From NCBI RefSeq assembly GCF_024764775.1, contig NZ_JALIGC010000037.1:310001-374000 (forward strand): a DNA stretch of 64,000 bases, given 5' to 3'. A model generated the notes under the pieces. It ran no database searches, had not been told where the DNA came from, and was given only the letters and a program-made list of their open reading frames with translations. Positions 35,219 through 44,429 of the stretch are shown one piece after another (the stretch's first letter is position 1; every line of letters begins with the position of its first letter). The DNA comes from Scandinavium manionii (GTDB lineage: Bacteria > Pseudomonadota > Gammaproteobacteria > Enterobacterales > Enterobacteriaceae). The position numbers were made by a program, and so were the translations under genes.

Positions 35219-35236
35219 TAATTCCTGGGATCTTGC

Positions 35237-35995
35237 ATGAAACAAACACAACGTCATGACGCGATTATCGAGCTGGTGAAGAAACAGGGTTATGTCAGTA
35301 CAGAAGAGTTGGTGGAACAGTTTGCCGTCAGCCCGCAGACGATTCGTCGCGATCTCAATGACCTGGCTGAGCAGAAGATGATCCTGCGCCACCACGGTGG
35401 GGCGGCATTGCCGTCCAGCGCGGTGAACACTTCATGGCAGGACCGACGCGCCACGCAGGCGGCGGAAAAAGAGCGTATTGCCCGCAAAGTGGCGAGCCAA
35501 ATCCCGAACGGTGCGGCGCTGTTTATTGATATCGGCACGACGCCAGAAGCGGTGGCCCATGCGCTGATGGAACATTCCGACCTGCGCATCGTGACCAACA
35601 ACCTTAACGTCGCGAATACATTGATGGTGAAAGAGGATTTCCGCGTGATCCTGGCCGGCGGTGAATTACGCAGCCGCGACGGCGGTATCATTGGTGAAGC
35701 GACCCTCGATTTCATCTCCCAGTTCCGCCTGGATTACGGCATTCTCGGCATCAGCGGGATCGACAGCGACGGTTCACTGCTGGAGTTTGATTATCATGAA
35801 GTGCGCACCAAGCGCGCGATCATTGAGAACTCGCGTCATGTGATGCTGGTGGTGGATCACTCGAAGTTTGGCCGTAATGCGATGGTGAATATGGGCAGCA
35901 TCAGTCTGGTGGATGCGGTCTACACTGATGTGATGCCGCCGGCGGGAGTATTGAAGGTGATTGCCGAGAATAATATTCAGCTGGAGTTGTGCTGA
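35237..35995 (+). CDS. glpR: Glycerol-3-phosphate regulon repressor GlpR (DeoR family)
   Basis: A 252-residue DeoR-type repressor. The helix-turn-helix is VSTEELVEQFAVSPQTIRRDLNDL at about residues 19-42, followed by the sugar-phosphate sensor domain (DIGTTPEAVAHAL, GGELRSRDGGIIGEATLDF). It represses glpD and other glp genes until sn-glycerol-3-phosphate binds. The length equals E. coli GlpR. Lab E. coli K-12 strains often carry a broken glpR; here it is intact. Confidence 0.97.
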   Translation: MKQTQRHDAIIELVKKQGYVSTEELVEQFAVSPQTIRRDLNDLAEQKMILRHHGGAALPSSAVNTSWQDRRATQAAEKERIARKVASQIPNGAALFIDIGTTPEAVAHALMEHSDLRIVTNNLNVANTLMVKEDFRVILAGGELRSRDGGIIGEATLDFISQFRLDYGILGISGIDSDGSLLEFDYHEVRTKRAIIENSRHVMLVVDHSKFGRNAMVNMGSISLVDAVYTDVMPPAGVLKVIAENNIQLELC

Positions 35996-36028
35996 TATTC
36001 GCGCGAGTTCCCTGTTCCTAAAAATTAC

Positions 36029-36589
36029 TGTGGAATTGTTCCGTTCACCAGATGTTCAGCAGGTTCCGTAAACCGTGCAGAACGTGAACGGGATAAGGGG
36101 CGCTTTCGCACGCCCCTTATCAATCCCCGCGACCCCGCAAAAGAAATCGGTGCTTCGCACTCCCCGGTCTTTCAGCCATCTGCCTGCGGCCGGCTCTACT
36201 CGACTTCCTGTCTCGTTTCGCCTCAGCCCGCCATCCCTGGCGGTCTGACCTTGTCAACTGGCCTACAGCCCGGCGATTTCTGGCGGGGACACAACCGGTG
36301 TCAGAGGGAACTGAGGGTGTTGACCTTGTGTCCGGCTGAAAATCGCCGGGACGTTTGCGGCTGGCCGGGGCCGCCCGCAGGGATGCGGGCGGAGGGCGCA
36401 ACTTACAGGGATGTTACCTGCGCCCGACCCGAAAGCCAGACGCAATAAGTCACGGGCACCGCGAAGCGGCGATTTTGATCGCCGGGAGCCGGGATTGCAA
36501 AGGGAGCGGCGGCGAGCTCCCTTTGCACGTTCACCGTCAACGGTGTAACAGAAAAGCAGAGGAGCCCTGGTGAACGGAACAATTCCACA
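36029..36589 (-). mobile_element. Structured non-coding repeat element, copy B (561 bp, perfect 23-bp terminal inverted repeats)
   Basis: The element is bounded by exactly complementary 23-base ends (36029-36051 and 36567-36589; core GTTCCGTTCAC and GTGAACGGAAC). Flanking ATTAC (36024-36028) and ATTAA (36590-36594) may be a degraded target duplication. Read on the minus strand it is collinear with copy A (20259-20671), apart from 148 extra bases at 36153-36300 that lie between the direct repeats AATCGGTG and AACCGGTG. Hairpins include 36497-36507 with 36516-36526, GGCGAT with ATCGCC near 36470-36485, and AAGGGGCG with CGCCCCTT at 36095-36120. No protein with mobility function is encoded. The space between glpR and malT holds nothing else; E. 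coli K-12 has rtcRBA here. Confidence 0.8.
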
Positions 36590-36623
36590 ATTAACGAAAA
36601 AATATCACCAAACTCATCCGGCA

Positions 36624-39335
36624 TCACGCCGCAGAAATATACCCCATCATTTTCAACAGCTTCTGCGCATGTTGTACCGCATCCTGCCGATGCGCCACGC
36701 CAAGCTTCTGATACAAATTACGGATATGCGTCTTAATTGTCGTCGCCGCCACGTCAAGCTCACCGGCTATCTGGTCATTGCTGTAACCTGAATAAATCAG
36801 CCCTAACACCTGCCATTCGCGTTGGGTCAGTGGGCTGGTACGGATAAGCTCCGGCACTTCCGGATGAGTCAGCAAACGTTCCACGAAGTTCTCATCAAAA
36901 TGCGCAAACTTGTGGCGATGGTGCTGATTAATCTCACGCAAAATACGCTGAGCACGATGCTGTTCAAGCTCCGGCAGCATATTGAGTTGCAGCAGCTGAC
37001 GCAGTTGTTGCGCCATCGCTTCGCCTTCAATCACGAAATGACTGATAAACCCGGTGCGGTTGGACAGCGTCAGCGCTTCCATCAACACGCGCTGAGCGTC
37101 ATTTTTCTTATTCGACTGCCAGTACAGCTGGTTGAGCAACAGCAGGTTACGGTTGAGATCGCTCATCAGACGCAGATCCCGCGCGTTCTCGTTGAGTTCT
37201 TCCAACACCATTTCCGCCGAGTCGAATTCGCCGAGCAGGATTTGCGCCCGGGCGATGTTGCGCCATTGGCTTTGCAGGAAATGGTTATTGGCAAAGGCTG
37301 GCTTTGGCGTATGGCGTAGCCAGTTGGCCGCCGATTTTTTATCGCCAATCATCTGCCAGTAAATCACTCGCACTTTATCGGCGTTCGATACCCAGTCGCT
37401 GTGGTACTGTCCGTTGCCGAGCAGGTTTTCAAGGCGATTCAGGTGATTCCGTGCATTGTCCAAATCACCGCGCGCCAGCGAACTTTGCACCAGCAGCGCG
37501 AGGCACTGTAATTGTTGTTGTGGCTGATAGGTCGCCAGCACGTCCATTCCGTGACGAGCGCTCTGCTCGGCTTCATCGAGACGCGCCCAGGCCCACAGCA
37601 GCTGCGCGCGAATGCGCAACAGGAATTCGTGCATTGGCAGCTGTTCCAGATGCTGTTCGCGGATTAGCTGGAACGCTTTTTCCTGAGTTTCCCAGGCGGC
37701 TTGTAAAAAGCCCTGCGCAAACAGAATCTCACTTTGCTGGATCAGGCTCCAAAGTGCGTAATGCCAGACTTCGTGGCGACGCGCCATTTGTTCGGTTTGC
37801 TGCATCACTGCCAGCGATTTGCTGAGTTTGCCCTGACAGTGCAGCACTTCCCCGTGAACGGAGGTCGCCACGATACGGCTGTAGAAGCTCGCCAGCGGCA
37901 ATTCGTCGAGCGCTACCATTGCCAGGCGTTCGGCTTCGTCCGGGTCACCGTCGTTGATCGCTACTTGCGCACGCAGTGCGTTGAAATCCGCGTGCAGCGT
38001 GGCGTCCATTTCGGCGCTCATCTCTTCTTCGGCTCGGGCGAGCAGGGTGTTTACTTCGCTGTAGCGATGCTGGCTCTGCATCAACCACGCCTGCAACAGT
38101 ACCAGGCGCGGATTTTCCAACAGACTGTCCCATGGCAGAGCGGCCAGGGATTCTTCCAGCAGCGCCAGTTCACTGTGATGGAACAGGCCCCACGCGTGAT
38201 TAAGCAGGATATCGCGCAGCATATTGGCATCATCCGCCGACAGCGCATGGTGAATGGCTTCGCTCGGGAAGCCTTGCGCCATCCAGCTTTCTGCTGCACT
38301 ACGGTGAATATCAGGCAATTCGGTAGCGAGCTCCCACTGGCAGCGCTGACGCAGGAAACTGCCGAACAGCGGGTGGAAGCTAAACCATTCGCCGGTATTG
38401 TCCATACGTTGCAGGAACAAGCCCTGACGCTCAATTTCTTCCAGCCGCATCTGGCCGTTTTCTTCGCCGGTCACGCGCACGATCAGCGCATCGTTCATTG
38501 AACGCAGCAGCGAGCTTTTCAGCAGAAAATGACGGGTGGAGATATCGACGTTATCCAGCACTTCATCCACCAGATAATCGGACAAATGGCTGGCGTTAAT
38601 GCCCGCCAGACGGCGCGCGGAATGGTGCGCGGCGCTGTTATTCTGTCTAGCAGAGAGGGCGATAAGCTGCAACGCCGTGGCCCATCCGGCAACGTCGTCA
38701 CACATGCGGCTGCTTTCTGTGGCTTCAATCGGTGAGGTCAGGCGACAGTCGAAAAACTGCTTCGCTTCCTGATGATTGAACGCCAGTTGCTGGCTGCCAA
38801 TCTCCAGCAACTGATCGCGCACGCGCAGATTGGCAATTCCGAGCTGCGGTAAATTGCGCGACAGCACCACCAGAGTCATGTTTTCCGGCTGATGGCGCAG
38901 GAAAAATCGCATCGCGTCGTGGATAACCGGATTGCTTATCAGATGATAATCATCAATGACCAGCAGCAGCGGGCGCTGCCAGGCGTTGAGTTCGATAAAC
39001 AGCTGGGCGAACAGCGAGGTCAGACTGGCATATTGCCGCTTCTGCACCATGGTTTCGCTGGCCGTGCAATGACCGCCTGTCGCCTGCTGAACGGCGGCAA
39101 TCAGATAGCTTGCAAAACGTTCCTGCTGGTTATCTCCGTCATCCAGAGAAAACCAACCCAGATCGCTTTTCCCTGCTGCCCACTGTGAAATGAGAGTGGT
39201 TTTCCCGTAACCAGCTGGGCTTGTTACCAGCGCAAGACGGTAATTGTTCGCGCCGGAAAGTTTCGCCAGTAGCCGGTCGCGAACCACGGTGTGTTCAAGA
39301 CGGACGGGACGACTTAATTTGGACGGAATCAACAT
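36624..39335 (-). CDS. malT: Maltose regulon activator MalT
   Basis: A 903-residue signal-transduction ATPase (STAND class) that activates the maltose genes when bound to maltotriose and ATP. Walker A SPAGYGKTT is at residues 39-47, followed by the winged-helix and TPR-like sensor domains. The C-terminal LuxR-type helix-turn-helix is TQREWQVLGLIYSGYSNDQIA and following, about residues 836-890. The length is close to E. coli (901). Divergent from malPQ, with a CRP site about 120 bases upstream. Its 3' end is 34 bases from repeat copy B. Confidence 0.97.
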   Translation of the reverse strand: MLIPSKLSRPVRLEHTVVRDRLLAKLSGANNYRLALVTSPAGYGKTTLISQWAAGKSDLGWFSLDDGDNQQERFASYLIAAVQQATGGHCTASETMVQKRQYASLTSLFAQLFIELNAWQRPLLLVIDDYHLISNPVIHDAMRFFLRHQPENMTLVVLSRNLPQLGIANLRVRDQLLEIGSQQLAFNHQEAKQFFDCRLTSPIEATESSRMCDDVAGWATALQLIALSARQNNSAAHHSARRLAGINASHLSDYLVDEVLDNVDISTRHFLLKSSLLRSMNDALIVRVTGEENGQMRLEEIERQGLFLQRMDNTGEWFSFHPLFGSFLRQRCQWELATELPDIHRSAAESWMAQGFPSEAIHHALSADDANMLRDILLNHAWGLFHHSELALLEESLAALPWDSLLENPRLVLLQAWLMQSQHRYSEVNTLLARAEEEMSAEMDATLHADFNALRAQVAINDGDPDEAERLAMVALDELPLASFYSRIVATSVHGEVLHCQGKLSKSLAVMQQTEQMARRHEVWHYALWSLIQQSEILFAQGFLQAAWETQEKAFQLIREQHLEQLPMHEFLLRIRAQLLWAWARLDEAEQSARHGMDVLATYQPQQQLQCLALLVQSSLARGDLDNARNHLNRLENLLGNGQYHSDWVSNADKVRVIYWQMIGDKKSAANWLRHTPKPAFANNHFLQSQWRNIARAQILLGEFDSAEMVLEELNENARDLRLMSDLNRNLLLLNQLYWQSNKKNDAQRVLMEALTLSNRTGFISHFVIEGEAMAQQLRQLLQLNMLPELEQHRAQRILREINQHHRHKFAHFDENFVERLLTHPEVPELIRTSPLTQREWQVLGLIYSGYSNDQIAGELDVAATTIKTHIRNLYQKLGVAHRQDAVQHAQKLLKMMGYISAA

Positions 39336-39457
39336 AGGTATATCACTTCACTGTGAGAGTAAGAGTTTGTTTTTTTTCGCGCTTCGTAATTAATGTCTAT
39401 TAAATTCGGACATATGCTTAATTATTGCAAGTTATGTCCGATTTTAATGCTTATGAT

Positions 39458-39473
39458 TTTGCACTGCGTCACA
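39458..39473 (-). promoter_or_regulatory. CRP site of the malT promoter
   Basis: On the minus strand the sequence reads TGTGACGCAGTGCAAA, a good left half TGTGA with a weaker right half, and nearly identical to the CRP site I recall in front of E. coli malT (TGTGACACAGTGCAAA). MalT synthesis is known to depend on CRP-cAMP. Confidence 0.75.
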
Positions 39474-39797
39474 AATCTTAATGAAGAATAATTATATCGA
39501 CTGAAACCGGTGCCAGTGCGCGTGGAGACTGGGTTCCTCAGTTTGTTAAAAAGAGGCGAAAACTAATTTGTGTGAATGCGTTTTTCCTCATCCAGATAAA
39601 TTTAAAGTGACGTTTTATCATTAAATTTTCATTTCGAATGAAGGGGCTTTGCGGAGTTATTATTACACGTAAGTAATCATTTCCACCCTTACATATAATT
39701 TGCAAAACGTCTTTTCACTTTCCTGCTCCCAACGGTGTAAAACTGAGCAGAACCGCCGTAAACGGCTACCGTTATAGTGGCGAAGATCACACTTTTC

Positions 39798-39843
39798 GCT
39801 CATCCCTGCTACTCCTCCCCGGCTAATGCCCGCCGGGATGAGG
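39798..39843 (+). promoter_or_regulatory. MalT boxes upstream of malP
   Basis: Three matches to the MalT box core (GGGGATGAGG type) occur: GGGATGAGC on the minus strand (39798-39806), GGGGAGGAG on the minus strand (39812-39820) and GGGATGAGG on the plus strand (39835-39843). The last is 61 bases before the malP start. Activation by MalT is inferred from these and from the known malPQ control. Confidence 0.7.
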
Positions 39844-39904
39844 ACGTTAAACAGGTAGCCAGGCACACTAGCGCCAACGTTTTAGCTAACAGGATTGGAT
39901 CCTT

Positions 39905-42295
39905 ATGTCACAGCCGACCTTCGATAAAGCACAGTTTCAGGCTGCACTGACACGTCAGTGGCAGCGATACGGTTTGCAGGCCGCAAGCGAAATGACTCAG
40001 CATCAGTGGTGGCAAGCGGTGAGCGGCGCGCTGGCAGAACTGCTGGCGGCTCAGCCTGCCGCGAAACCAGAGAAAAAACAGCGTCACGTCAACTATATCT
40101 CGATGGAGTTTCTGATCGGTCGCCTGACCGGCAACAACCTGCTGAACCTCGGCTGGTATCAGGACGTGAGCACTGCGCTGAAAGATCACGACATCACGCT
40201 GACGGACCTGCTGGAAGAAGAGACGGACCCGGCGCTGGGTAACGGTGGTCTGGGGCGTCTGGCGGCCTGTTTCCTCGATTCCATGGCGACCGTTGGCCAG
40301 TCGGCGACGGGTTACGGTCTGAACTATCAATACGGTCTGTTCCGTCAGTCGTTTGCTGACGGCCAGCAGATGGAAGCCCCGGATGACTGGCATCGCAACA
40401 GCTATCCGTGGTTCCGCCACAATGCTGCGCTGGATGTGCAGGTTGGGATTGGCGGTAAAGTGGTGAAAGACGACTGGCAGCCAGCGTTCACACTGGTCGG
40501 TCAGGCGTGGGATCTGCCGGTGCTGGGTTACCGGAACGGCGTGGCACAACCGCTGCGTTTATGGCAGGCGACCCACGCGCACCCATTCAACCTGACCAAA
40601 TTCAACGACGGCGATTTCTTGCGTGCAGAACAGCAGGGCATCGACGCCGAAAAATTGACTAAAGTGCTGTACCCGAACGACAACCATCTGGCGGGTAAAA
40701 AGCTGCGCCTGATGCAGCAGTATTTCCAGTGCGCCTGTTCGGTAGCGGATATTCTGCGTCGTCATCATCTGGCGGGCCGTAAAATTGCCGACCTGCCGAA
40801 GTTTGAGGTGATTCAGCTCAACGACACGCACCCGACAATTGCCATTCCTGAACTACTGCGCGTGCTGCTCGACGAGCATCAGATGAGCTGGGACGATGCA
40901 TGGGCCATCACCAGCAAAACCTTCGCCTACACCAACCACACTTTGATGCCAGAAGCGCTCGAATGCTGGGATGAGAAACTGGTGAAAGCGCTGCTGCCGC
41001 GTCACATGCAAATCATCAATGAGATCAACACCCGTTTCAAAACGCTGGTCGACAACACCTGGCCAGGCGACGCCGCAGTGTGGGCGAAACTCGCGGTGGT
41101 ACACGACAAGCAGGTGCGCATGGCCAACATGTGTGTGGTGAGCGGCTTTGCGGTCAACGGCGTCGCGGCGCTGCATTCTGATTTGGTGGTGAAGGACCTG
41201 TTCCCGGAATATCACCAGCTGTGGCCGAACAAATTCCACAACGTCACCAACGGCATTACGCCACGTCGCTGGATCAAGCAGTGCAATCCGGCGCTGGCGG
41301 CGTTGTTCGATAAGCATCTGAAGAAAGAGTGGGCCAACGATCTCGACCAGCTAATCAACCTGGAAAAATACGCCGACGACGCCAAATTCCGCAAAACCTG
41401 GCGTGATATCAAGCTCGCCAATAAGCAGCGTCTGGCGGAGTTTGTAAAGCATCGTACCGGCATTGAAATCAATCCGGCGGCGATTTTTGATATTCAGATC
41501 AAGCGCCTGCACGAATACAAACGTCAACATCTCAATCTGCTGCACATTCTGGCACTGTACAAAGAAATCCGTGAAAACCCGCAGGCAGACCGCGTGCCGC
41601 GCGTGTTCTTGTTCGGGGCGAAAGCCGCGCCGGGTTACTACCTGGCGAAGAACATCATTTTTGCTATCAACAAAGTGGCCGATGTGGTGAACAATGACCC
41701 GAAAGTCGGCGACAAATTGAAAGTGGTGTTCCTGCCGGACTACTGCGTATCGGCGGCTGAAGTGATGATCCCGGCGGCGGATGTGTCTGAACAAATTTCT
41801 ACCGCGGGCAAAGAGGCCTCCGGCACCGGCAACATGAAGCTGGCGCTGAATGGCGCGCTGACCGTCGGCACGCTCGATGGTGCGAACGTCGAAATTGCCG
41901 AGCAGGTTGGCGACGAAAACATCTTCATCTTCGGCCACACCGTCGAACAAGTGAAAGCGCTGAAGGCCAAAGGCTACGACCCCGTGAAATGGCGTAAGAA
42001 AGACAAAGTGCTGGATGCGGTGCTGAAAGAGCTGGAAAGCGGCAAGTACAGCGATGGCGACAAGCACGCGTTTGACCAGATGCTGCACAGCATGGGCAAA
42101 CAGGGCGGCGACCCGTATCTGGTGATGGCTGATTTCGCGGCGTACGTTGACGCGCAGAAACAGGTAGATGTGCTGTACCGTGACCAGGAAGCCTGGACGC
42201 GCGCGACGATTCTCAACTCTGCCCGCTGTGGGATGTTCAGTTCCGACCGTTCAATCCGTGATTATCAGAGCCGTATCTGGCAGGCAAAACGTTAA
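39905..42295 (+). CDS. malP: Maltodextrin phosphorylase MalP
   Basis: A 796-residue GT35 enzyme that phosphorolyses linear maltodextrins to glucose-1-phosphate. The pyridoxal-phosphate site is EASGTGNMKLALNGALTVGT with the lysine near residue 643. It shares family motifs with GlgP (YISMEFLIGRLTGNNLLNLG) but lacks the N-terminal extension of glycogen phosphorylase. GGATCCTT lies before the ATG. Followed after 9 bases by malQ. Confidence 0.97.
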   Translation: MSQPTFDKAQFQAALTRQWQRYGLQAASEMTQHQWWQAVSGALAELLAAQPAAKPEKKQRHVNYISMEFLIGRLTGNNLLNLGWYQDVSTALKDHDITLTDLLEEETDPALGNGGLGRLAACFLDSMATVGQSATGYGLNYQYGLFRQSFADGQQMEAPDDWHRNSYPWFRHNAALDVQVGIGGKVVKDDWQPAFTLVGQAWDLPVLGYRNGVAQPLRLWQATHAHPFNLTKFNDGDFLRAEQQGIDAEKLTKVLYPNDNHLAGKKLRLMQQYFQCACSVADILRRHHLAGRKIADLPKFEVIQLNDTHPTIAIPELLRVLLDEHQMSWDDAWAITSKTFAYTNHTLMPEALECWDEKLVKALLPRHMQIINEINTRFKTLVDNTWPGDAAVWAKLAVVHDKQVRMANMCVVSGFAVNGVAALHSDLVVKDLFPEYHQLWPNKFHNVTNGITPRRWIKQCNPALAALFDKHLKKEWANDLDQLINLEKYADDAKFRKTWRDIKLANKQRLAEFVKHRTGIEINPAAIFDIQIKRLHEYKRQHLNLLHILALYKEIRENPQADRVPRVFLFGAKAAPGYYLAKNIIFAINKVADVVNNDPKVGDKLKVVFLPDYCVSAAEVMIPAADVSEQISTAGKEASGTGNMKLALNGALTVGTLDGANVEIAEQVGDENIFIFGHTVEQVKALKAKGYDPVKWRKKDKVLDAVLKELESGKYSDGDKHAFDQMLHSMGKQGGDPYLVMADFAAYVDAQKQVDVLYRDQEAWTRATILNSARCGMFSSDRSIRDYQSRIWQAKR

Positions 42296-42304
42296 GGGAA
42301 CGCA

Positions 42305-44386
42305 ATGGAGAGCAAACGTCTGGACAATGCCGCGCAGGCGGCGGGCATCAGCCCAAGTTACATCAATGCCCACGGCAAACCGCAGTCAATTGGTGCAGAT
42401 ACCAAGCGACGTTTGCTCGACGCAATGCATCACGGTGTCGCGGCCGCGAAAGTGGCAGTGACTCCGGTTCCCAACGTGCTGGTGTTTACCCACGGTAAGA
42501 AAATGTCGCTGCCGGTGGAAGGCAGCGGCGAGTTCCACTGGATGCTGACCACCGAAGAGGGGGAGCAGCATCAGGGCAAAGCGACGGCGACGAAAGCGCT
42601 GAACTTGCCGACGCGTTTGCCGGAGGGGTATCACACTCTGACGCTCACCCAGAGCGAGAATCGTTGGCACTGTCGGGTGATTGTCGCCCCGGGTCGTTGC
42701 TATGAGCCGCAGGCACTTAAGCAGGGCAAAAAGCTGTGGGGCAGCTGCGTGCAGCTCTACACCCTGCGTTCCGAGCGCAACTGGGGTATCGGTGATTTTG
42801 GCGATTTAAAAGTGATGCTGCCGGAAATTGCCCGTCGCGGTGGGTCGTTTATCGGCCTGAATCCGATTCATGCGCTTTACCCAGCGAACCCGGAAAGCGC
42901 CAGCCCGTATAGTCCTTCTTCGCGCCGCTGGCTGAACGTCATTTATATCGACGTGAATGCGGTAGACGATTTCCGTGACAGCAAAGAGGCGCAGGCGTGG
43001 TGGAAATTGCCAACCACGCAGCAGGCGCTGCAATCCGCACGTGATGCCGAATGGGTCGATTATTCTACCGTCACTGCGCTGAAAATTACCGCGTTGCAGA
43101 TGGCGTGGAAACGCTTCTCCGTGCGCAGCGACGATCAAATGGCGGCGTTCCGCCAGTTTGCCCTGAACGAAGGCGAAAGCCTTTACTGGCAGGCGGCTTT
43201 CGACGCGCTGCATGCGTATCAGGTCAAAGAAGATGAACTGCGCTGGGGCTGGCCTGCCTGGCCTGCCGCGTATCAGGACATCGACAGCCCGGAAGTGAAG
43301 GCCTTTTGTACCCAACACACTGATGAAGTTGATTTCTTCCTGTGGCTGCAATGGCTGGCGTACTGCCAGTTCGCCGCATGCTGGAACGAATGCCAGGCGC
43401 ATGATATGCCGATTGGGCTGTATCGCGACCTCGCAGTAGGTGTGGCGGAAGGCGGTTCAGAAACCTGGTGTGATCGCGAGCTTTATTGTCTGAAAGCCTC
43501 CGTGGGCGCACCGCCGGATATTCTCGGCCCGTTGGGGCAAAACTGGGGTCTGCCGCCGATGGATCCGCATATCATCGCCGCGCGCGCCTACGAGCCGTTT
43601 ATCGATTTGCTGCGCGCCAATATGCAGAACTGCGGTGCGCTGCGCATCGACCATGTGATGTCGGTCCTGCGCCTGTGGTGGATCCCGTACGGTGAAACAG
43701 CGGATCACGGCGCGTACGTGCATTATCCGGTGGACGATTTGCTGTCGATTTTGGCGCTGGAAAGTAAACGTCATCAATGCATGGTGATTGGCGAAGATCT
43801 TGGCACCGTGCCGGTGGAAATCGTCGGGAAACTGCGGAAGAGCGGCGTGTATTCCTACAAAGTGCTCTATTTCGAAAGCGACCACGAGAAGACGTACCGC
43901 TCGCCGAAAGCCTACCCGGAGCAGTCCATGGCGGTGGCGACCACCCACGATTTACCGACGCTGCGCGGCTACTGGGAAAGCGGTGATTTAACGCTCGGCA
44001 AAACCTTGGGGTTATATCCGGACGAAGTGATTTTACATGGGTTGTACCAGGATCGTGAACGGGCGAAGCAGGGGCTGTTAGACGCGTTACATAAGTACGG
44101 CTGTCTGCCAAAACGCGCTGGGCATAAGGCGTCGCTGATGAACATGACCACCACTCTGAATCGCGGAATGCAGCGTTATATCGCCGACAGTCATAGTGCG
44201 TTGCTGGGGCTTCAGCCGGAAGACTGGCTGGATATGGCGGGGCCGGTGAATATTCCGGGCACCAGCTACCAGTACAAAAACTGGCGTCGCAAACTGTCCA
44301 CCACCCTTGAAGCGATGTTTGCTGATGAGACGGTGAATAAGCTGATTAAGGATTTGGATAAGCGCAGGAAAGCGTTGGGGAAATAA
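42305..44386 (+). CDS. malQ: 4-alpha-glucanotransferase MalQ (amylomaltase)
   Basis: A 693-residue GH77 enzyme that transfers maltodextrinyl groups and frees glucose, making longer chains for MalP. An N-terminal accessory domain (residues 1-130) is followed by the GH77 barrel: SPYSPSSRRWLNVIYIDV, GALRIDHVMSVLRLWWIP (nucleophile Asp), VIGEDLGTVP (acid Glu) and TTHDLPTLRGYW (third Asp). AAGGGAACGCA precedes the ATG. A hairpin ends the operon. Confidence 0.97.
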   Translation: MESKRLDNAAQAAGISPSYINAHGKPQSIGADTKRRLLDAMHHGVAAAKVAVTPVPNVLVFTHGKKMSLPVEGSGEFHWMLTTEEGEQHQGKATATKALNLPTRLPEGYHTLTLTQSENRWHCRVIVAPGRCYEPQALKQGKKLWGSCVQLYTLRSERNWGIGDFGDLKVMLPEIARRGGSFIGLNPIHALYPANPESASPYSPSSRRWLNVIYIDVNAVDDFRDSKEAQAWWKLPTTQQALQSARDAEWVDYSTVTALKITALQMAWKRFSVRSDDQMAAFRQFALNEGESLYWQAAFDALHAYQVKEDELRWGWPAWPAAYQDIDSPEVKAFCTQHTDEVDFFLWLQWLAYCQFAACWNECQAHDMPIGLYRDLAVGVAEGGSETWCDRELYCLKASVGAPPDILGPLGQNWGLPPMDPHIIAARAYEPFIDLLRANMQNCGALRIDHVMSVLRLWWIPYGETADHGAYVHYPVDDLLSILALESKRHQCMVIGEDLGTVPVEIVGKLRKSGVYSYKVLYFESDHEKTYRSPKAYPEQSMAVATTHDLPTLRGYWESGDLTLGKTLGLYPDEVILHGLYQDRERAKQGLLDALHKYGCLPKRAGHKASLMNMTTTLNRGMQRYIADSHSALLGLQPEDWLDMAGPVNIPGTSYQYKNWRRKLSTTLEAMFADETVNKLIKDLDKRRKALGK

Positions 44387-44392
44387 TAGATT

Positions 44393-44422
44393 TGCGGGCC
44401 ACAAGGTTCTTGTAGGCCCGCA
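44393..44422. terminator. Hairpin between convergent malQ and nfuA
   Basis: TGCGGGCC (44393-44400) pairs with GGCCCGCA (44415-44422), and the inner ACAAG/CTTGT extends the stem, leaving a loop of only about four bases. There is no T-run on either strand, but the stem is strong and sits between the two stop codons. Confidence 0.65.
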
Positions 44423-44429
44423 CATTACA

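Larger units (their letters stand above)
39336..39904. promoter_or_regulatory. malT-malP divergent regulatory region
   Basis: 569 bases without a convincing gene, AT-rich in the middle (39590-39720). It holds the CRP site for malT near 39458-39473 and MalT boxes for malP near 39798-39843. A 67-codon frame on the minus strand at 39663-39866 has no ribosome binding site and is not accepted. The spacing is larger than needed for two promoters, and 39480-39780 shows nothing recognisable. Confidence 0.6.

Noticed and set aside
36120..36401. 93-residue frame (minus) inside element copy B
   Set aside because: It spans the 148-bp segment missing from copy A, so it cannot be a shared gene; the composition (Arg, Pro, Ser rich) follows from GC-rich hairpins.
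39663..39866. 67-residue frame (minus) in the malT-malP interval
   Set aside because: No ribosome binding site, and it overlaps the MalT boxes and the presumed malP promoter.
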